From the NCBI GenBank assembly GCA_031385545.1, contig JANNBN010000166.1:62001-126000 (forward strand): a stretch of 64,000 bases of DNA. The letters are read 5' to 3'. How positions within the stretch are numbered: the first letter of the stretch is position 1; every line of letters starts with the position of its first letter. Shown here piece by piece: positions 50,948 to 61,343 of the stretch. This DNA is from JANNBN01 sp031385545. GTDB taxonomy: Bacteria > Actinomycetota > Acidimicrobiia > Acidimicrobiales > JANYDT01. Below the pieces are notes generated by a model. The model was not told where the DNA came from. It made no database searches and saw nothing but the letters and a program-made list of their open reading frames with translations. The position numbers and the translations under genes are program-made.

Positions 50948-51451
50948 ATGGATCGCAACATGCCGGACCTCTTCGGTGCCGACGAACCAACACTGCTCGC
51001 TGGAATGCTGGATTGGTATCGAGCCGGCGTCCTGGACAAGGTCAGCGGGCTCGGCGACGACCTCGCTCACCATGTCAACCTGGAATCTGAAACCAGTATC
51101 GCGGGGTTGACCAAACACTTGGCACTGGTCGAGGACAGCTGGTTCGCCAACTTCGCCGGAGTTCCCCACCCCCAGCCATGGAAAGACATCGACTGGGACG
51201 CCGACCCGGACTGGGAGTTCCGAACCGCCCGCTCAGAGCCGCTCATTGCTTCCGTCGGGCTGTACCGCTTGGCAATCGAACGAAGCAACCTGACCGCGGC
51301 GGGCAGGCTGCTCGACGAGATGAGCCCGGTCGGTCGCCGGGAACCTTTTTCACTGCGGTTCGTCTATGTGCACGTCATCGAGGAAACTGCGCGCCACCTC
51401 GGACATCTTGACATTCTGTGCGAACAACTCGACGGCAGAGTTGGGCGCTGA
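50948..51451 (+). CDS. DinB-superfamily (DUF664) protein
   Basis: A 167-residue protein. LLAGMLDWYRAGVLDKV, SIAGLTKHLALVEDSWF and the C-terminal YVHVIEETARHLGHLDIL (with its paired His residues) match the DUF664 branch of the DinB four-helix-bundle superfamily, probably metal-binding and thiol-cofactor dependent. ATG 50948 is used. Convergent with the tRNA-Ala and divergent from the secreted protein gene. Confidence 0.82.
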   Translation: MDRNMPDLFGADEPTLLAGMLDWYRAGVLDKVSGLGDDLAHHVNLESETSIAGLTKHLALVEDSWFANFAGVPHPQPWKDIDWDADPDWEFRTARSEPLIASVGLYRLAIERSNLTAAGRLLDEMSPVGRREPFSLRFVYVHVIEETARHLGHLDILCEQLDGRVGR

Positions 51452-51499
51452 ACAACGACGAAACGCTCGGAACGAAGACCGACCCGAACGAAGACCGAA

Positions 51500-51531
51500 A
51501 GAAAAACGGTGCGGCCGAAGCACGCACCGTT
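51500..51531 (-). terminator. Intrinsic terminator of tRNA-Ala
   Basis: On the minus strand AACGGTGCG and CGCACCGTT form a perfect 9-bp stem over a 9-nt loop, followed by TTTTTCTTTC. It ends 21 bp beyond the tRNA 3' end. Confidence 0.85.
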
Positions 51532-51551
51532 CAAAAAACTTCACCTGGTTG

Positions 51552-51624
51552 TGGAGACGAACGGAATCGAACCGTCAACCCCCTGCTTGCAAAGCAGGTG
51601 CTCTGCCAATTGAGCTACGTCCCC
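51552..51624 (-). tRNA. tRNA-Ala (TGC anticodon)
   Basis: The minus-strand sequence GGGGACGTAGCTCAATTGGC opens a 73-nt cloverleaf. The acceptor stem GGGGACG pairs with CGTCTCC and includes the G3-U70 wobble that identifies tRNA-Ala. The anticodon arm CTGCTTTGCAAGCAG gives TGC, and GGTTCGATTCC is the T loop. CCA is not encoded directly after the discriminator A. Together with the upstream tRNA-Ile it occupies the usual actinobacterial place after gyrA. Confidence 0.96.
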
Positions 51625-51727
51625 GGAAGGAGCCAACAGACTAGCGGCTGACGAGGTGGTGTGTGCACAAGCGGGCGTACCAACCGCTCTTCTCCGCCAG
51701 GCACGTGACGCAGGTCGAACAGAATCC

Positions 51728-52795
51728 CTACCGCTCGGTCGTTCCTTCGAAACGGGCGCAGCGCACGCCTCGCGCAGCCAATTCCCGCAGGAACGGCGCG
51801 GGTTCGTGATACTCACCAACGCTGAAGCACCCACCGCCAACCGCACCGGACCGCCGCAACGCTCCGGTGAGAACGGCACCAACCGCTACCGCTGCCACAG
51901 CACCCGCGGCAACCGACGGGCGGTCCATGCACGCCAGAACGACCGACGTCTCTTCGCCGTCCATCCGCCCGCGAACCTCGACACGAACCGCCCCCGCACC
52001 TGCCTCGGCATGCGGTTTGCGGAGCATGGGAAGCCGTGAAGTCAGCCGGTCTCGACGGGTTGCTGCCATCCTTCCGCTGAGCCGATCGGCCTCGGGAAAC
52101 AGCCGTTGGAGCAGCAGCGCGTCTGGCAATGCTGCCCGGTAACAATCCGCCCCGCCGATCGGATCAGGGAACCAGACGAGCTCCCGACCGCTCCCGCCGG
52201 GCCGGTGCAGCCACGCTCCGTCGCGGAAGTCATTGGATTCGCCGGACAGCGAGCTGTGGTGCTGACGTGCGCAAGCCGGTCCAGCGGTTCCGTACTTCGA
52301 GACATGCACCTCGCGAACGACCTCGAACCACCCTGCGCCATGAGCGGCAAGGACATCGGTCAGACCGGGTGCAAACCCAGCCCCCAGCACCACGTCGACA
52401 CCGATGCTTCTCGCCACGGAATCCAGTTCAGTCAGGCGGCGAACGTCCGCCAGAGAATCAGAAGTCACCACCGCCGGCACCGACTTCGCGACACAGTCCG
52501 CCGCAAGGTTGTACTGGTCGGGTGGTGTTGCGATCAACACCGCGCCGAGCGAACCCAGGTGTTCTCGCACATCCCCGGCCCCCGTGTGCGCTCGCCGACC
52601 AAGCATGGCCGCAACCTGAGCAGCAACTTTGGGATTGTCATCGAAGAGGAGGACGTGCGACACGCCGCTCACGGTCAACAACTGACGGGCGGCGCGGGCA
52701 CCGACGGTGCCACAGCCGACGACGGCCACCGGCCGACCGCCAAGCGATTCATGAAGCTGGGGAGAACCGGCTCCCAGAGAATTGGCCCTACTCAA
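51728..52795 (-). CDS. Saccharopine dehydrogenase-like NAD(P)-binding protein
   Basis: A 355-residue Rossmann protein: PVAVVGCGTVGARAARQLL is the dinucleotide motif, VLIATPPDQYNLA and VGAGFAPGLTDVLA-like segments (VVLGAGFAPGLTDV) match the saccharopine-dehydrogenase/homospermidine-synthase group. Substrate unknown. The start is uncertain: the longest frame begins with TTG 52795, immediately inside an 11-bp tandem repeat, whereas GTG 52729 would start at VAVVGCG as in many Rossmann enzymes. Each repeat unit contains ATGGCTTGA (an ATG, one codon, stop) on the coding strand, so upstream initiation would be abortive. Confidence 0.72.
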   Translation of the reverse strand: MSRANSLGAGSPQLHESLGGRPVAVVGCGTVGARAARQLLTVSGVSHVLLFDDNPKVAAQVAAMLGRRAHTGAGDVREHLGSLGAVLIATPPDQYNLAADCVAKSVPAVVTSDSLADVRRLTELDSVARSIGVDVVLGAGFAPGLTDVLAAHGAGWFEVVREVHVSKYGTAGPACARQHHSSLSGESNDFRDGAWLHRPGGSGRELVWFPDPIGGADCYRAALPDALLLQRLFPEADRLSGRMAATRRDRLTSRLPMLRKPHAEAGAGAVRVEVRGRMDGEETSVVLACMDRPSVAAGAVAAVAVGAVLTGALRRSGAVGGGCFSVGEYHEPAPFLRELAARGVRCARFEGTTER

Positions 52796-52826
52796 GCCAT
52801 ACTCAAGCCATACTCAAGCCATACTC
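52790..52826. repeat. 11-bp tandem repeat, three copies plus four bases
   Basis: ACTCAAGCCAT occurs at 52790-52800, 52801-52811 and 52812-52822, followed by ACTC. It straddles the 5' end of the saccharopine-dehydrogenase-like gene. The unit length is not a multiple of three. Confidence 0.95.
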
Positions 52827-52983
52827 GGTCCACCGACCGGCGCATCATCGCAGGTCAGGTCCAGACAGCTCGCGCCACCCACCGCTTTTGGGGGGAACGC
52901 CGCCAGATCCACGGAGACGAAGGACAAAAGCAACCAGACCGGCGAGGCCGATGGCTGTTACAGCACGACGGAGTGCATTCACG

Positions 52984-53057
52984 TGGGGCTAGCTGGAATC
53001 GAACCAGCGACCTTCACATTATCAGTGTGACGCTCTAACCAACTGAGCTATAGCCCC
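52984..53057 (-). tRNA. tRNA-Ile (GAT anticodon)
   Basis: A 74-nt minus-strand cloverleaf: acceptor GGGGCTA pairs with TAGCCCC, D arm AGCTCAGTTGGTTAGAGC, anticodon arm CACACTGATAATGTG with GAT, and T loop GGTTCGATTCC. No encoded CCA. It follows gyrA and the DUF3566 gene as in mycobacteria. Confidence 0.96.
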
Positions 53058-53188
53058 CTTACGGGCATGCGAGCGTACACCACGACAACCGCCGCTCAGC
53101 CACGAAAAGCATCGAACGACGCTGGACGGCGGTTTCCTACAACTGTTCCGCCGGGCCTCGGCAACCTGCACCCGAACCGGAAACAGGC

Positions 53189-53938
53189 CTATTTCAACTC
53201 GCCCCGAAGCCGATCTTCAACGGTGAGATCGAAGTCGTCGTCGAAGGAGTCATCAGCGAGGGCTGCGAGCCAATCGGCGTCGTCCAATTCGTCGGGAGAC
53301 TCGGTGAAACTACTTGTCCGCGATGCAGCTTGACCTGGTGACGGTGCGGGCGGCGGCGAGGGTGGAATGTCGGAAACAGCCGGGTTGACCTTTCGTTTCC
53401 GTCTGAAGCGACGCTCGGACGATGACCGGGGAGGCGGTGTGGCTCCAACCAATTCCTGAGGTGGCTTTTCACGTTCCGTCGACCGCTTTGCCTTAGCTCG
53501 CTGGACCGTTGCTTTCCTGCCGCGACGACCCGTGCGTCGGACCTGGTCGTCTTCGACAACACTCATGATGAGACCACCCAACAGGCCGGACAACAGGTTG
53601 TACAACGCTGCAAGAAGCACCGTCACGACGGTGTTGTGCAGAACGAGGCCGACTGCAATCGTGCACGCGCCCCTGAACAAACTTGCGCCTGAGATTCGGA
53701 CGCTCTCCGCGAACCCGATGTCGACCAGGAAGTTGATCACTCGATCCGTGAAGCCAGCATTTTCACCGATCTTCCACACAAGCGTCAGCACGCCGAGGGA
53801 AATAGCTCCGCATATCGCATGGAAAACCAACGCAAGTTTGAAGACAGGCCACAGCTCGAACTTGCGAATCCGTTGCCGGACGCGAACCCCAGTGCGACGA
53901 CGGAACACGAACCTGAGGTTACCGGGGCAACACGCCAT
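53189..53938 (-). CDS. DUF3566-family membrane protein downstream of gyrA
   Basis: A 249-residue protein. An Arg-rich start (RFVFRRRTGVRVRQRIRKFELW) leads into helix 1 (FKLALVFHAICGAISLGVLTLVW, about 27-48) and a helix pair near 80-115 (AVGLVLHNTVVTVLLAALYN). The remaining 120 residues are a basic then acidic, disordered tail. DUF3566 proteins sit between gyrA and the tRNA-Ile/Ala pair in many actinobacteria (Rv0007 in M. tuberculosis). There the soluble part is usually N-terminal; here it is C-terminal. ATG 53938 was chosen because the longer frame overlaps the TadE/G-like gene. Confidence 0.8.
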   Translation of the reverse strand: MACCPGNLRFVFRRRTGVRVRQRIRKFELWPVFKLALVFHAICGAISLGVLTLVWKIGENAGFTDRVINFLVDIGFAESVRISGASLFRGACTIAVGLVLHNTVVTVLLAALYNLLSGLLGGLIMSVVEDDQVRRTGRRGRKATVQRAKAKRSTEREKPPQELVGATPPPRSSSERRFRRKRKVNPAVSDIPPSPPPAPSPGQAASRTSSFTESPDELDDADWLAALADDSFDDDFDLTVEDRLRGELK

Positions 53939-53957
53939 GGCGGGGCACGGGGGCCGT

Positions 53958-54467
53958 TCACTGCTCGACTGCAGTCCCGGTGTTGTTTGGCTCCTGCGGA
54001 TCAAGTGGTTCTGTCGTCGTGGTGGTCGTGGTGGTCGATGGTTCAGTTGGCGGCGGAGTGGGTGGCGGCGGCGGGTCCCATCGCGCTGAAGCGAGCGCGG
54101 AGACATCGTCGAGGACCACCTCGACCGTGACCAATCGCGCCGCACCAAGGACTTGTTCGGAGTAGCTGACCATCGCGGCCCCGTTGAGCGATGACAGGCG
54201 TTGCGCCTCGGCCTGATCGAAACGAGCACCGGCCAAGGCTGCAGCATCGGCAGCCTGCTGCGCCTGCGACCGTGCCACCCCGGCGGCAGCCAGTCGGGCC
54301 AATCCGAACGCGGCCAAGCCGCAGAACAGCACAACGACGACCATCAGGGGCAGAACTGAGCCCGATTCTTGACGGACGGCGCGCCGATGTACCCGAGCGC
54401 GGCAACGCAGAGTGCGACGGTAGGAACCCGTTCGCTTTGGGTGTTTTGCTGGATCCAACGCGTACAT
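53958..54467 (-). CDS. TadE/TadG-like pilus-assembly family protein
   Basis: A 169-residue protein with an Arg-rich N-terminus, one membrane helix (about 38-62, VLPLMVVVVLFCGLAAFGLA) and then ARSQAQQAADAAALAGARF, the N-terminal signature of the Flp pilus-assembly TadE/G-like family. The C-terminus is Pro/Thr-rich with a TTTTTTTT run. Such proteins are secreted pilin-like components, but no other tad gene is present here. ATG 54467 has GAGGT 6 bp upstream and was preferred to a longer TTG frame from 54515. It lies between gyrA and the DUF3566 gene. Confidence 0.68.
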   Translation of the reverse strand: MYALDPAKHPKRTGSYRRTLRCRARVHRRAVRQESGSVLPLMVVVVLFCGLAAFGLARLAAAGVARSQAQQAADAAALAGARFDQAEAQRLSSLNGAAMVSYSEQVLGAARLVTVEVVLDDVSALASARWDPPPPPTPPPTEPSTTTTTTTTEPLDPQEPNNTGTAVEQ

Positions 54468-54551
54468 ATGACCTCGCAACCGGAGGTGAGCAACAACGCG
54501 GACTTCGGGGGTCAACGAGAGGGTGCACGCACCCTGAGATTCGGGCCGGGG

Positions 54552-57038
<2,487 letters not shown>

Positions 57039-57124
57039 GTCAGGTCTCGGTGGTGGTGTGAGGCGCTGTCGGACAAGCTTCGTACGGGTGGTGTGTCTTC
57101 GTCTGTGTACAAGTTGTCTGCGTG

Positions 57125-57154
57125 CGTGTTGTCAGTATACGTGTTGTCAGTGTG
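57125..57154. repeat. 15-bp tandem duplication in gyrB-gyrA gap
   Basis: CGTGTTGTCAGTATA is followed by CGTGTTGTCAGTGTG (three differences at the end). The 191-bp spacer contains no gene that I can support. Confidence 0.7.
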
Positions 57155-57202
57155 CTGATCAGTTGGGGAAAAGGCTGTGGAATCTGTGGGTGACCGGGCG
57201 GG

Positions 57203-57238
57203 GGGTCAGATGTCGGGTCAAACGTCGGGTCAGATGTC
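57203..57238. repeat. 12-bp triplicate spanning the gyrB stop codon
   Basis: Three tandem 12-mers, GGGTCAGATGTC / GGGTCAAACGTC / GGGTCAGATGTC, on the plus strand. On the coding strand they repeat the last codons of gyrB, GAC ATC TGA CCC, so three in-frame TGA codons occur in succession. Confidence 0.9.
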
Positions 57239-59296
57239 GAGGAAGCGAACGTCGTTCGCGTTTTGAATGATGAACTGCTTGCGGCTCTCGACGTCGTCGC
57301 CCATGAGGGTGCTGAGGATCTCGTCGGCGATGGCCGCTTGCTCCACCGTTACCTTGAGCAGCGTTCGCTTCGTCGGGTCGAGGGTGGTGTCTTTTAGCTC
57401 TTCCCAGTCCATCTCGCCGAGCCCTTTGAGGCGGTTGAACTCGTACTTCTTGTTGGGGTGCAGAGCCGTGAACGCGTTCTTGGCAGCATCGTCTTTCAGG
57501 TACTGCTTCTCTTTGCCAACCACGACCGAGAACAGGGGTGGTTGGGCGATATAGCAGTAACCGGCTTCAACGAGCGGGCGCATCTGGCGGAAGAAGAACG
57601 TGAGCAGAAGCGTCCGGATGTGCGCGCCGTCGACATCGGCATCGCACAACGCAACGACCTTGTGGTAGCGGGCCTTAGCCGGGTCGAACTCGTCGCCCAT
57701 CCCTCCGCCGATGGCGCTGATGAGTGCCTGGATCTCCAGGTTTTTCAGCATCTTGTCGACGCGGGCACGCTCGACGTTCAGAATCTTGCCGCGGATCGGC
57801 AGAATGGCCTGGACGCGCGGATCACGAGCCTTCTGTGCTGATCCCAGAGCTGAGTCACCTTCCACGATGAAGAGTTCGCACTCGCCAGGGGACTTGGAGG
57901 TGCAGTCACGCAACTTGCCTGGCAGCCCGCCGCCACCAAGACCGGTCTTGCGACGGACGAGATCGCGTGCAGATTTGGCTGCGTTGCGGGCCTGTTGCGC
58001 AGCGATGGCCTTCTTGACGATGCGATTGGCTTCGGTGGGGTTTTCTTCAAGCCACTCGGCCAACTTCTCGTTGGTGGCCTTGTGCACCAGCGTGCGCATG
58101 GCCGTGGTGCCCAGCTTGCCTTTGGTCTGACCCTCGAATTGCGGGTCGCGCAGTTTCACCGAGATGATGGCCGTGATGCCTTCGCGGATGTCTTCACCCG
58201 CAAGGTTGTCATCTTTTTCCTTCAGCAGCGGTTGCTTCCCATCTCGGGCGTACTTGTTGACCACGTTGGTGAGCGCAGCCCGGAAACCTTCGACGTGCGT
58301 GCCGCCTTCGATAGTCGCGATGCCGTTGGCGAACGAGTGAACACCTTCGTAATAACCGGTGTTCCACTGGATGGCGACCTCGGCCTCTCCCACCCCGTCG
58401 TCGGCGACCGCCGAGTACGACACGACCTTGGCGAACAGCGGTTCCTTGGTCCCGTTGAGGTGCTTGACAAAATCCTTCAGTCCGTCATTGAACTTGAACG
58501 TGACCGTGTCGAGCTTGCCGTCACCGTCCCTGTCCTTGTGGGGCCGTTCATCAGTGAGCACGATTTCGAGACCGGCGTTGAGGAACGCCATCATGCGGAA
58601 CCGCTCGAGCATCGTCTCGAACCGGAAGTCGGTCTCCTCGAAGATGGTGGCATCGGGCCAGAACGTGATGGTGGTTCCGGTGCGGTTCCGTGGCGCGTTG
58701 CCGATGACTTCGAGCTTTCGCTTCAGTTTGCCACCGTTGTGAAACTCGCACTCGTGGCGCTTGCCTTCGCGGTCGATGGTGGCCACCAGCCGGCTGGACA
58801 GCGCGTTGACAACCGACACACCGACACCGTGCAGCCCGCCAGAAACCTTGTACCCGTCACCGCCGAACTTGCCGCCTGCGTTGAGGACCGCCAACACAAT
58901 CTCGGCTGCCGACCGGCCCTTCATCTTGGGGTCTGGATGGGCATCCACCGGGATACCCCGGCCGTTGTCAGATACCTTGCATCCGCCGTCGGCTGTGAGC
59001 ACGACATCGATCCGGTTGGCGTACCCGGCCATGGCCTCGTCGACCGCGTTGTCGACCACTTCCCACACGAGGTGATGCAGGCCAGTAATACCCGTTGACC
59101 CGATGTACATGCCGGGGCGCTTCCGGACGTGCTCAAGACCCTCGAGGATCGTGATGTCTTTCGCGCCGTAATCTGATGATGCCTTGCCGGCACGGGCAGC
59201 GTTGGCTACCGCAGCCTTTTCAGCAGCGGCGGCATCAAGATGCGGCGCGTCCTGCCCGAACAAGTGGGCGGCGGTGTTTGCATCGTTCGTAGCCAT
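57230..59296 (-). CDS. gyrB: DNA gyrase subunit B
   Basis: A 688-residue ATPase subunit of gyrase. ATP-site motifs are RPGMYIGSTG, DNGRGIPVD and GLHGVGVSVVNAL; the TOPRIM motifs are ELFIVEGDSALGS and CDADVDGAHIRTLLLTF, and KGLGEMDWEEL is the conserved C-terminal segment. The first 45 residues are an Ala-rich extension. ATG 59296 has GAAAGG 11 bp upstream; the longer in-frame start at 59452 was rejected. The stop lies in a 12-bp triplicate repeat. Confidence 0.98.
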   Translation of the reverse strand: MATNDANTAAHLFGQDAPHLDAAAAEKAAVANAARAGKASSDYGAKDITILEGLEHVRKRPGMYIGSTGITGLHHLVWEVVDNAVDEAMAGYANRIDVVLTADGGCKVSDNGRGIPVDAHPDPKMKGRSAAEIVLAVLNAGGKFGGDGYKVSGGLHGVGVSVVNALSSRLVATIDREGKRHECEFHNGGKLKRKLEVIGNAPRNRTGTTITFWPDATIFEETDFRFETMLERFRMMAFLNAGLEIVLTDERPHKDRDGDGKLDTVTFKFNDGLKDFVKHLNGTKEPLFAKVVSYSAVADDGVGEAEVAIQWNTGYYEGVHSFANGIATIEGGTHVEGFRAALTNVVNKYARDGKQPLLKEKDDNLAGEDIREGITAIISVKLRDPQFEGQTKGKLGTTAMRTLVHKATNEKLAEWLEENPTEANRIVKKAIAAQQARNAAKSARDLVRRKTGLGGGGLPGKLRDCTSKSPGECELFIVEGDSALGSAQKARDPRVQAILPIRGKILNVERARVDKMLKNLEIQALISAIGGGMGDEFDPAKARYHKVVALCDADVDGAHIRTLLLTFFFRQMRPLVEAGYCYIAQPPLFSVVVGKEKQYLKDDAAKNAFTALHPNKKYEFNRLKGLGEMDWEELKDTTLDPTKRTLLKVTVEQAAIADEILSTLMGDDVESRKQFIIQNANDVRFLDI

Positions 59297-59638
59297 CGTG
59301 ATCAACCTTTCGAAGCGACCAAGAAACGGCCGTCTCTGTGGTCCTGAGCCGCGCCGTGCCACAGGCAGTGGCAGGACAGGCGAAGGACGGGACAGAGACG
59401 CTGGTACAAGTGCGGCCGGGGTTCGGCGAGCCCTGTACCGGTCACGCCGCACCCACAGCGACGCACGAGTGCGACGACGGGTCTGGGGGCCGTTTCAAGG
59501 TGGGACGAGCCTACCAGCAAGGGTGTGACACTCGGGTCATTTCAGGCGCTTGTGACCCCTGCTTGCTGAGCGTCAAATGCCTGAATTTTCAACTGAACAG
59601 AGCGGTTCCGCATGGCGTTCGAGGGAAGAGGAGAAGTA
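59297..59638 (-). promoter_or_regulatory. gyrB leader/promoter region
   Basis: A 342-bp gap between dciA and gyrB with no supportable gene. On the minus strand it includes a TAGGCT hexamer (-10-like) upstream of CGTCCCACC and a TTGACG further up, but spacing is not canonical. A supercoiling-sensitive gyrase promoter would be expected here; that is inference. Confidence 0.35.
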
Positions 59639-60055
59639 TCAGGAACGGGTCCGGCGGCGTGATTCCCCATAGCCCGCGGATCGGGTCCACCGGGCGGTCC
59701 GCGACGAGGTGTCCGGTGCCGATCCGGTCGGTCGCTGCACGGTAACCGTGACCGTCGAGATGACAATCGAACCACGAGCCTTGTTGATCCTTCCGGCGAT
59801 GTCACCGCCCAGAAATCGCAGTTCCGTTGCCCAGGCCGGCTCGTCGACCGAAACGGTCAACTCTCCGTCCTTCAACCGTTCCGGCCGACTGTGGGCCGCA
59901 AGAACCGGACCGACGACTGCTTCCCAATCCCCGAAGACGGACACCAGCAACTCGGGTGATCCAAGGCCCAGTTGGCGCGCGACTGTCCCCAGGGAATCAC
60001 CCACGGGTCGCATATCCCCAGGGTCATCCACAGGAGTCCATCGTTTCCACGTCAT
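59639..60055 (-). CDS. dciA: DUF721 protein, DciA-type helicase loader
   Basis: A 138-residue protein in the recF-gyrB position occupied by DUF721/DciA in actinobacteria (Rv0004). The core LGLGSPELLVSVFGDWEAVVGPVLAAHSRPERLKDG (residues about 29-64, cited here as two segments, LVSVFGDWEAVVG and AAHSRPERLKDG) followed by LTVSVDEPAWATELRFL is characteristic. DciA proteins load the replicative helicase DnaB. The C-terminus is basic and low-complexity. ATG 60055 overlaps the recF stop (ATGA). Confidence 0.88.
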   Translation of the reverse strand: MTWKRWTPVDDPGDMRPVGDSLGTVARQLGLGSPELLVSVFGDWEAVVGPVLAAHSRPERLKDGELTVSVDEPAWATELRFLGGDIAGRINKARGSIVISTVTVTVQRPTGSAPDTSSRTARWTRSAGYGESRRRTRS

Positions 60056-61308
60056 TTCATGCTCTCCAACGCGAAACTGTCCACAGATTCCACAGGTTTA
60101 CCCACAGATCCAGCACTCTTGCTGCTGAAGAGCGCTGAGACGGTGCCTGTCCGTTCGACGTCAACCACGGCATCGACACGAACTCCGACAGGAGCAGCAA
60201 TCGCTGTGGCCAGCACCGCCTGGCCGATCGGAAGGTGGCGGACCAGCGCTGCGCTGCGCCCGGGGTCAAGTTCGCTGAAGACATCGTCGAGCAGCAGCAA
60301 GGGCGCTGACCCGTGCGTGGCGGTGAGATGGCGATGCACGGCCAATCGCATGGACAGCGCAAGCGTTCGTTGTTCCCCCTGTGATGCGTGAGTCCGGGAC
60401 GGTCTGACCAGCCCATCGGCTGCGAGCGACAGCAGCACATCGTCACGGTGCGGGCCGGTCATGGACAACCCACGGCGCGCGTCGTCGAAACGCGACTTCG
60501 CCAGGGCATCAGCGAGGACATCGATCTGCACCGCCGCCGACCCTTCATCCGAAACTGAGATTAAATCTGAAACTGAATCCGCGATCGCGCCGCGTTGGCA
60601 CAGCCACGATGAACCGTATGCAACGCGCACTTGCAATGACGATTCGGCGATGTCGCTGTACGCCTCGACCAACGCAGGCCGAAGCGCATCGAGCAAAGCC
60701 AGTCGGGCATTGACAAGGGCTGTACCGGTCTCGGCGAGCTTCTCGTCCCACACGTCGAGCGTCAACGCAGCGGCCTCATCCAGCCGACCCCTTCCCACAG
60801 TTGCCACCTGTTTGAGCAGTGCGTTGCGCTGTTTCAGGACTCGCTCGACATCATCGAGCAGCGCCCCGTACCGAAGGTGCTGCGCGGCGAGTGCGGTGTC
60901 GAGCCAGTCCCGACGCTCCCCGGGACCGCCTTTGACCAAGGTGAGATCTTCGGGCGAGAAGACGCTGATCCGCACGACTTCAGCGAGCTCCCTGGTTCGC
61001 TTCAACGGTTGCTTGTTCACCAGTGTCCGAGACCGGCCTGCCGGCACGATCTCGGTCTCGATCAGTACCGCCCGCGCATCGTTGAGTAGTTCACCCCGAA
61101 CGACTGCCCGCTCGGATCCGACACGTGTCAACGACTCGTTGGAAGCACCGCGGAACGATCGGAGGGTTGCCAGATAACCGATGGCTTCGAGAAGGTTGGT
61201 CTTGCCGGTGCCGTTGGGACCTGACACCACCGTGACACCGGAGCTGAGTTGAACCTCGGCCTCGGCATAGCTGCGGAAGTCCCTGATGGCGAGCCGCTGG
61301 AGAGTCAC
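60052..61308 (-). CDS. recF: DNA replication and repair protein RecF
   Basis: A 418-residue SMC-like ATPase. Walker A is SGPNGTGKTNLLEAIGYL (about 30-47), followed by ATLRSFRG; the signature is in ASQGEQRTLALSMRL and Walker B in LLLLDDVFSELD. It loads RecA at gaps. The position between dnaN and dciA is canonical. ATG 61308. Confidence 0.97.
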   Translation of the reverse strand: MTLQRLAIRDFRSYAEAEVQLSSGVTVVSGPNGTGKTNLLEAIGYLATLRSFRGASNESLTRVGSERAVVRGELLNDARAVLIETEIVPAGRSRTLVNKQPLKRTRELAEVVRISVFSPEDLTLVKGGPGERRDWLDTALAAQHLRYGALLDDVERVLKQRNALLKQVATVGRGRLDEAAALTLDVWDEKLAETGTALVNARLALLDALRPALVEAYSDIAESSLQVRVAYGSSWLCQRGAIADSVSDLISVSDEGSAAVQIDVLADALAKSRFDDARRGLSMTGPHRDDVLLSLAADGLVRPSRTHASQGEQRTLALSMRLAVHRHLTATHGSAPLLLLDDVFSELDPGRSAALVRHLPIGQAVLATAIAAPVGVRVDAVVDVERTGTVSALFSSKSAGSVGKPVESVDSFALESMK

Positions 61309-61343
61309 TTTCCAACGATACGCCGACGGTGAAACCGAGTTGA

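Noticed and set aside
52790..52826. CRISPR-like repeat
   Set aside because: The unit is 11 bp and strictly tandem with no spacers; no cas genes are in the window.
51552..53057. Attachment site or integrated element at the tRNA genes
   Set aside because: No integrase and no direct repeat of a tRNA 3' end is visible in the flanking sequence.
57995..59098. 367-residue plus-strand open frame within gyrB
   Set aside because: Fully antisense to conserved gyrB motifs.
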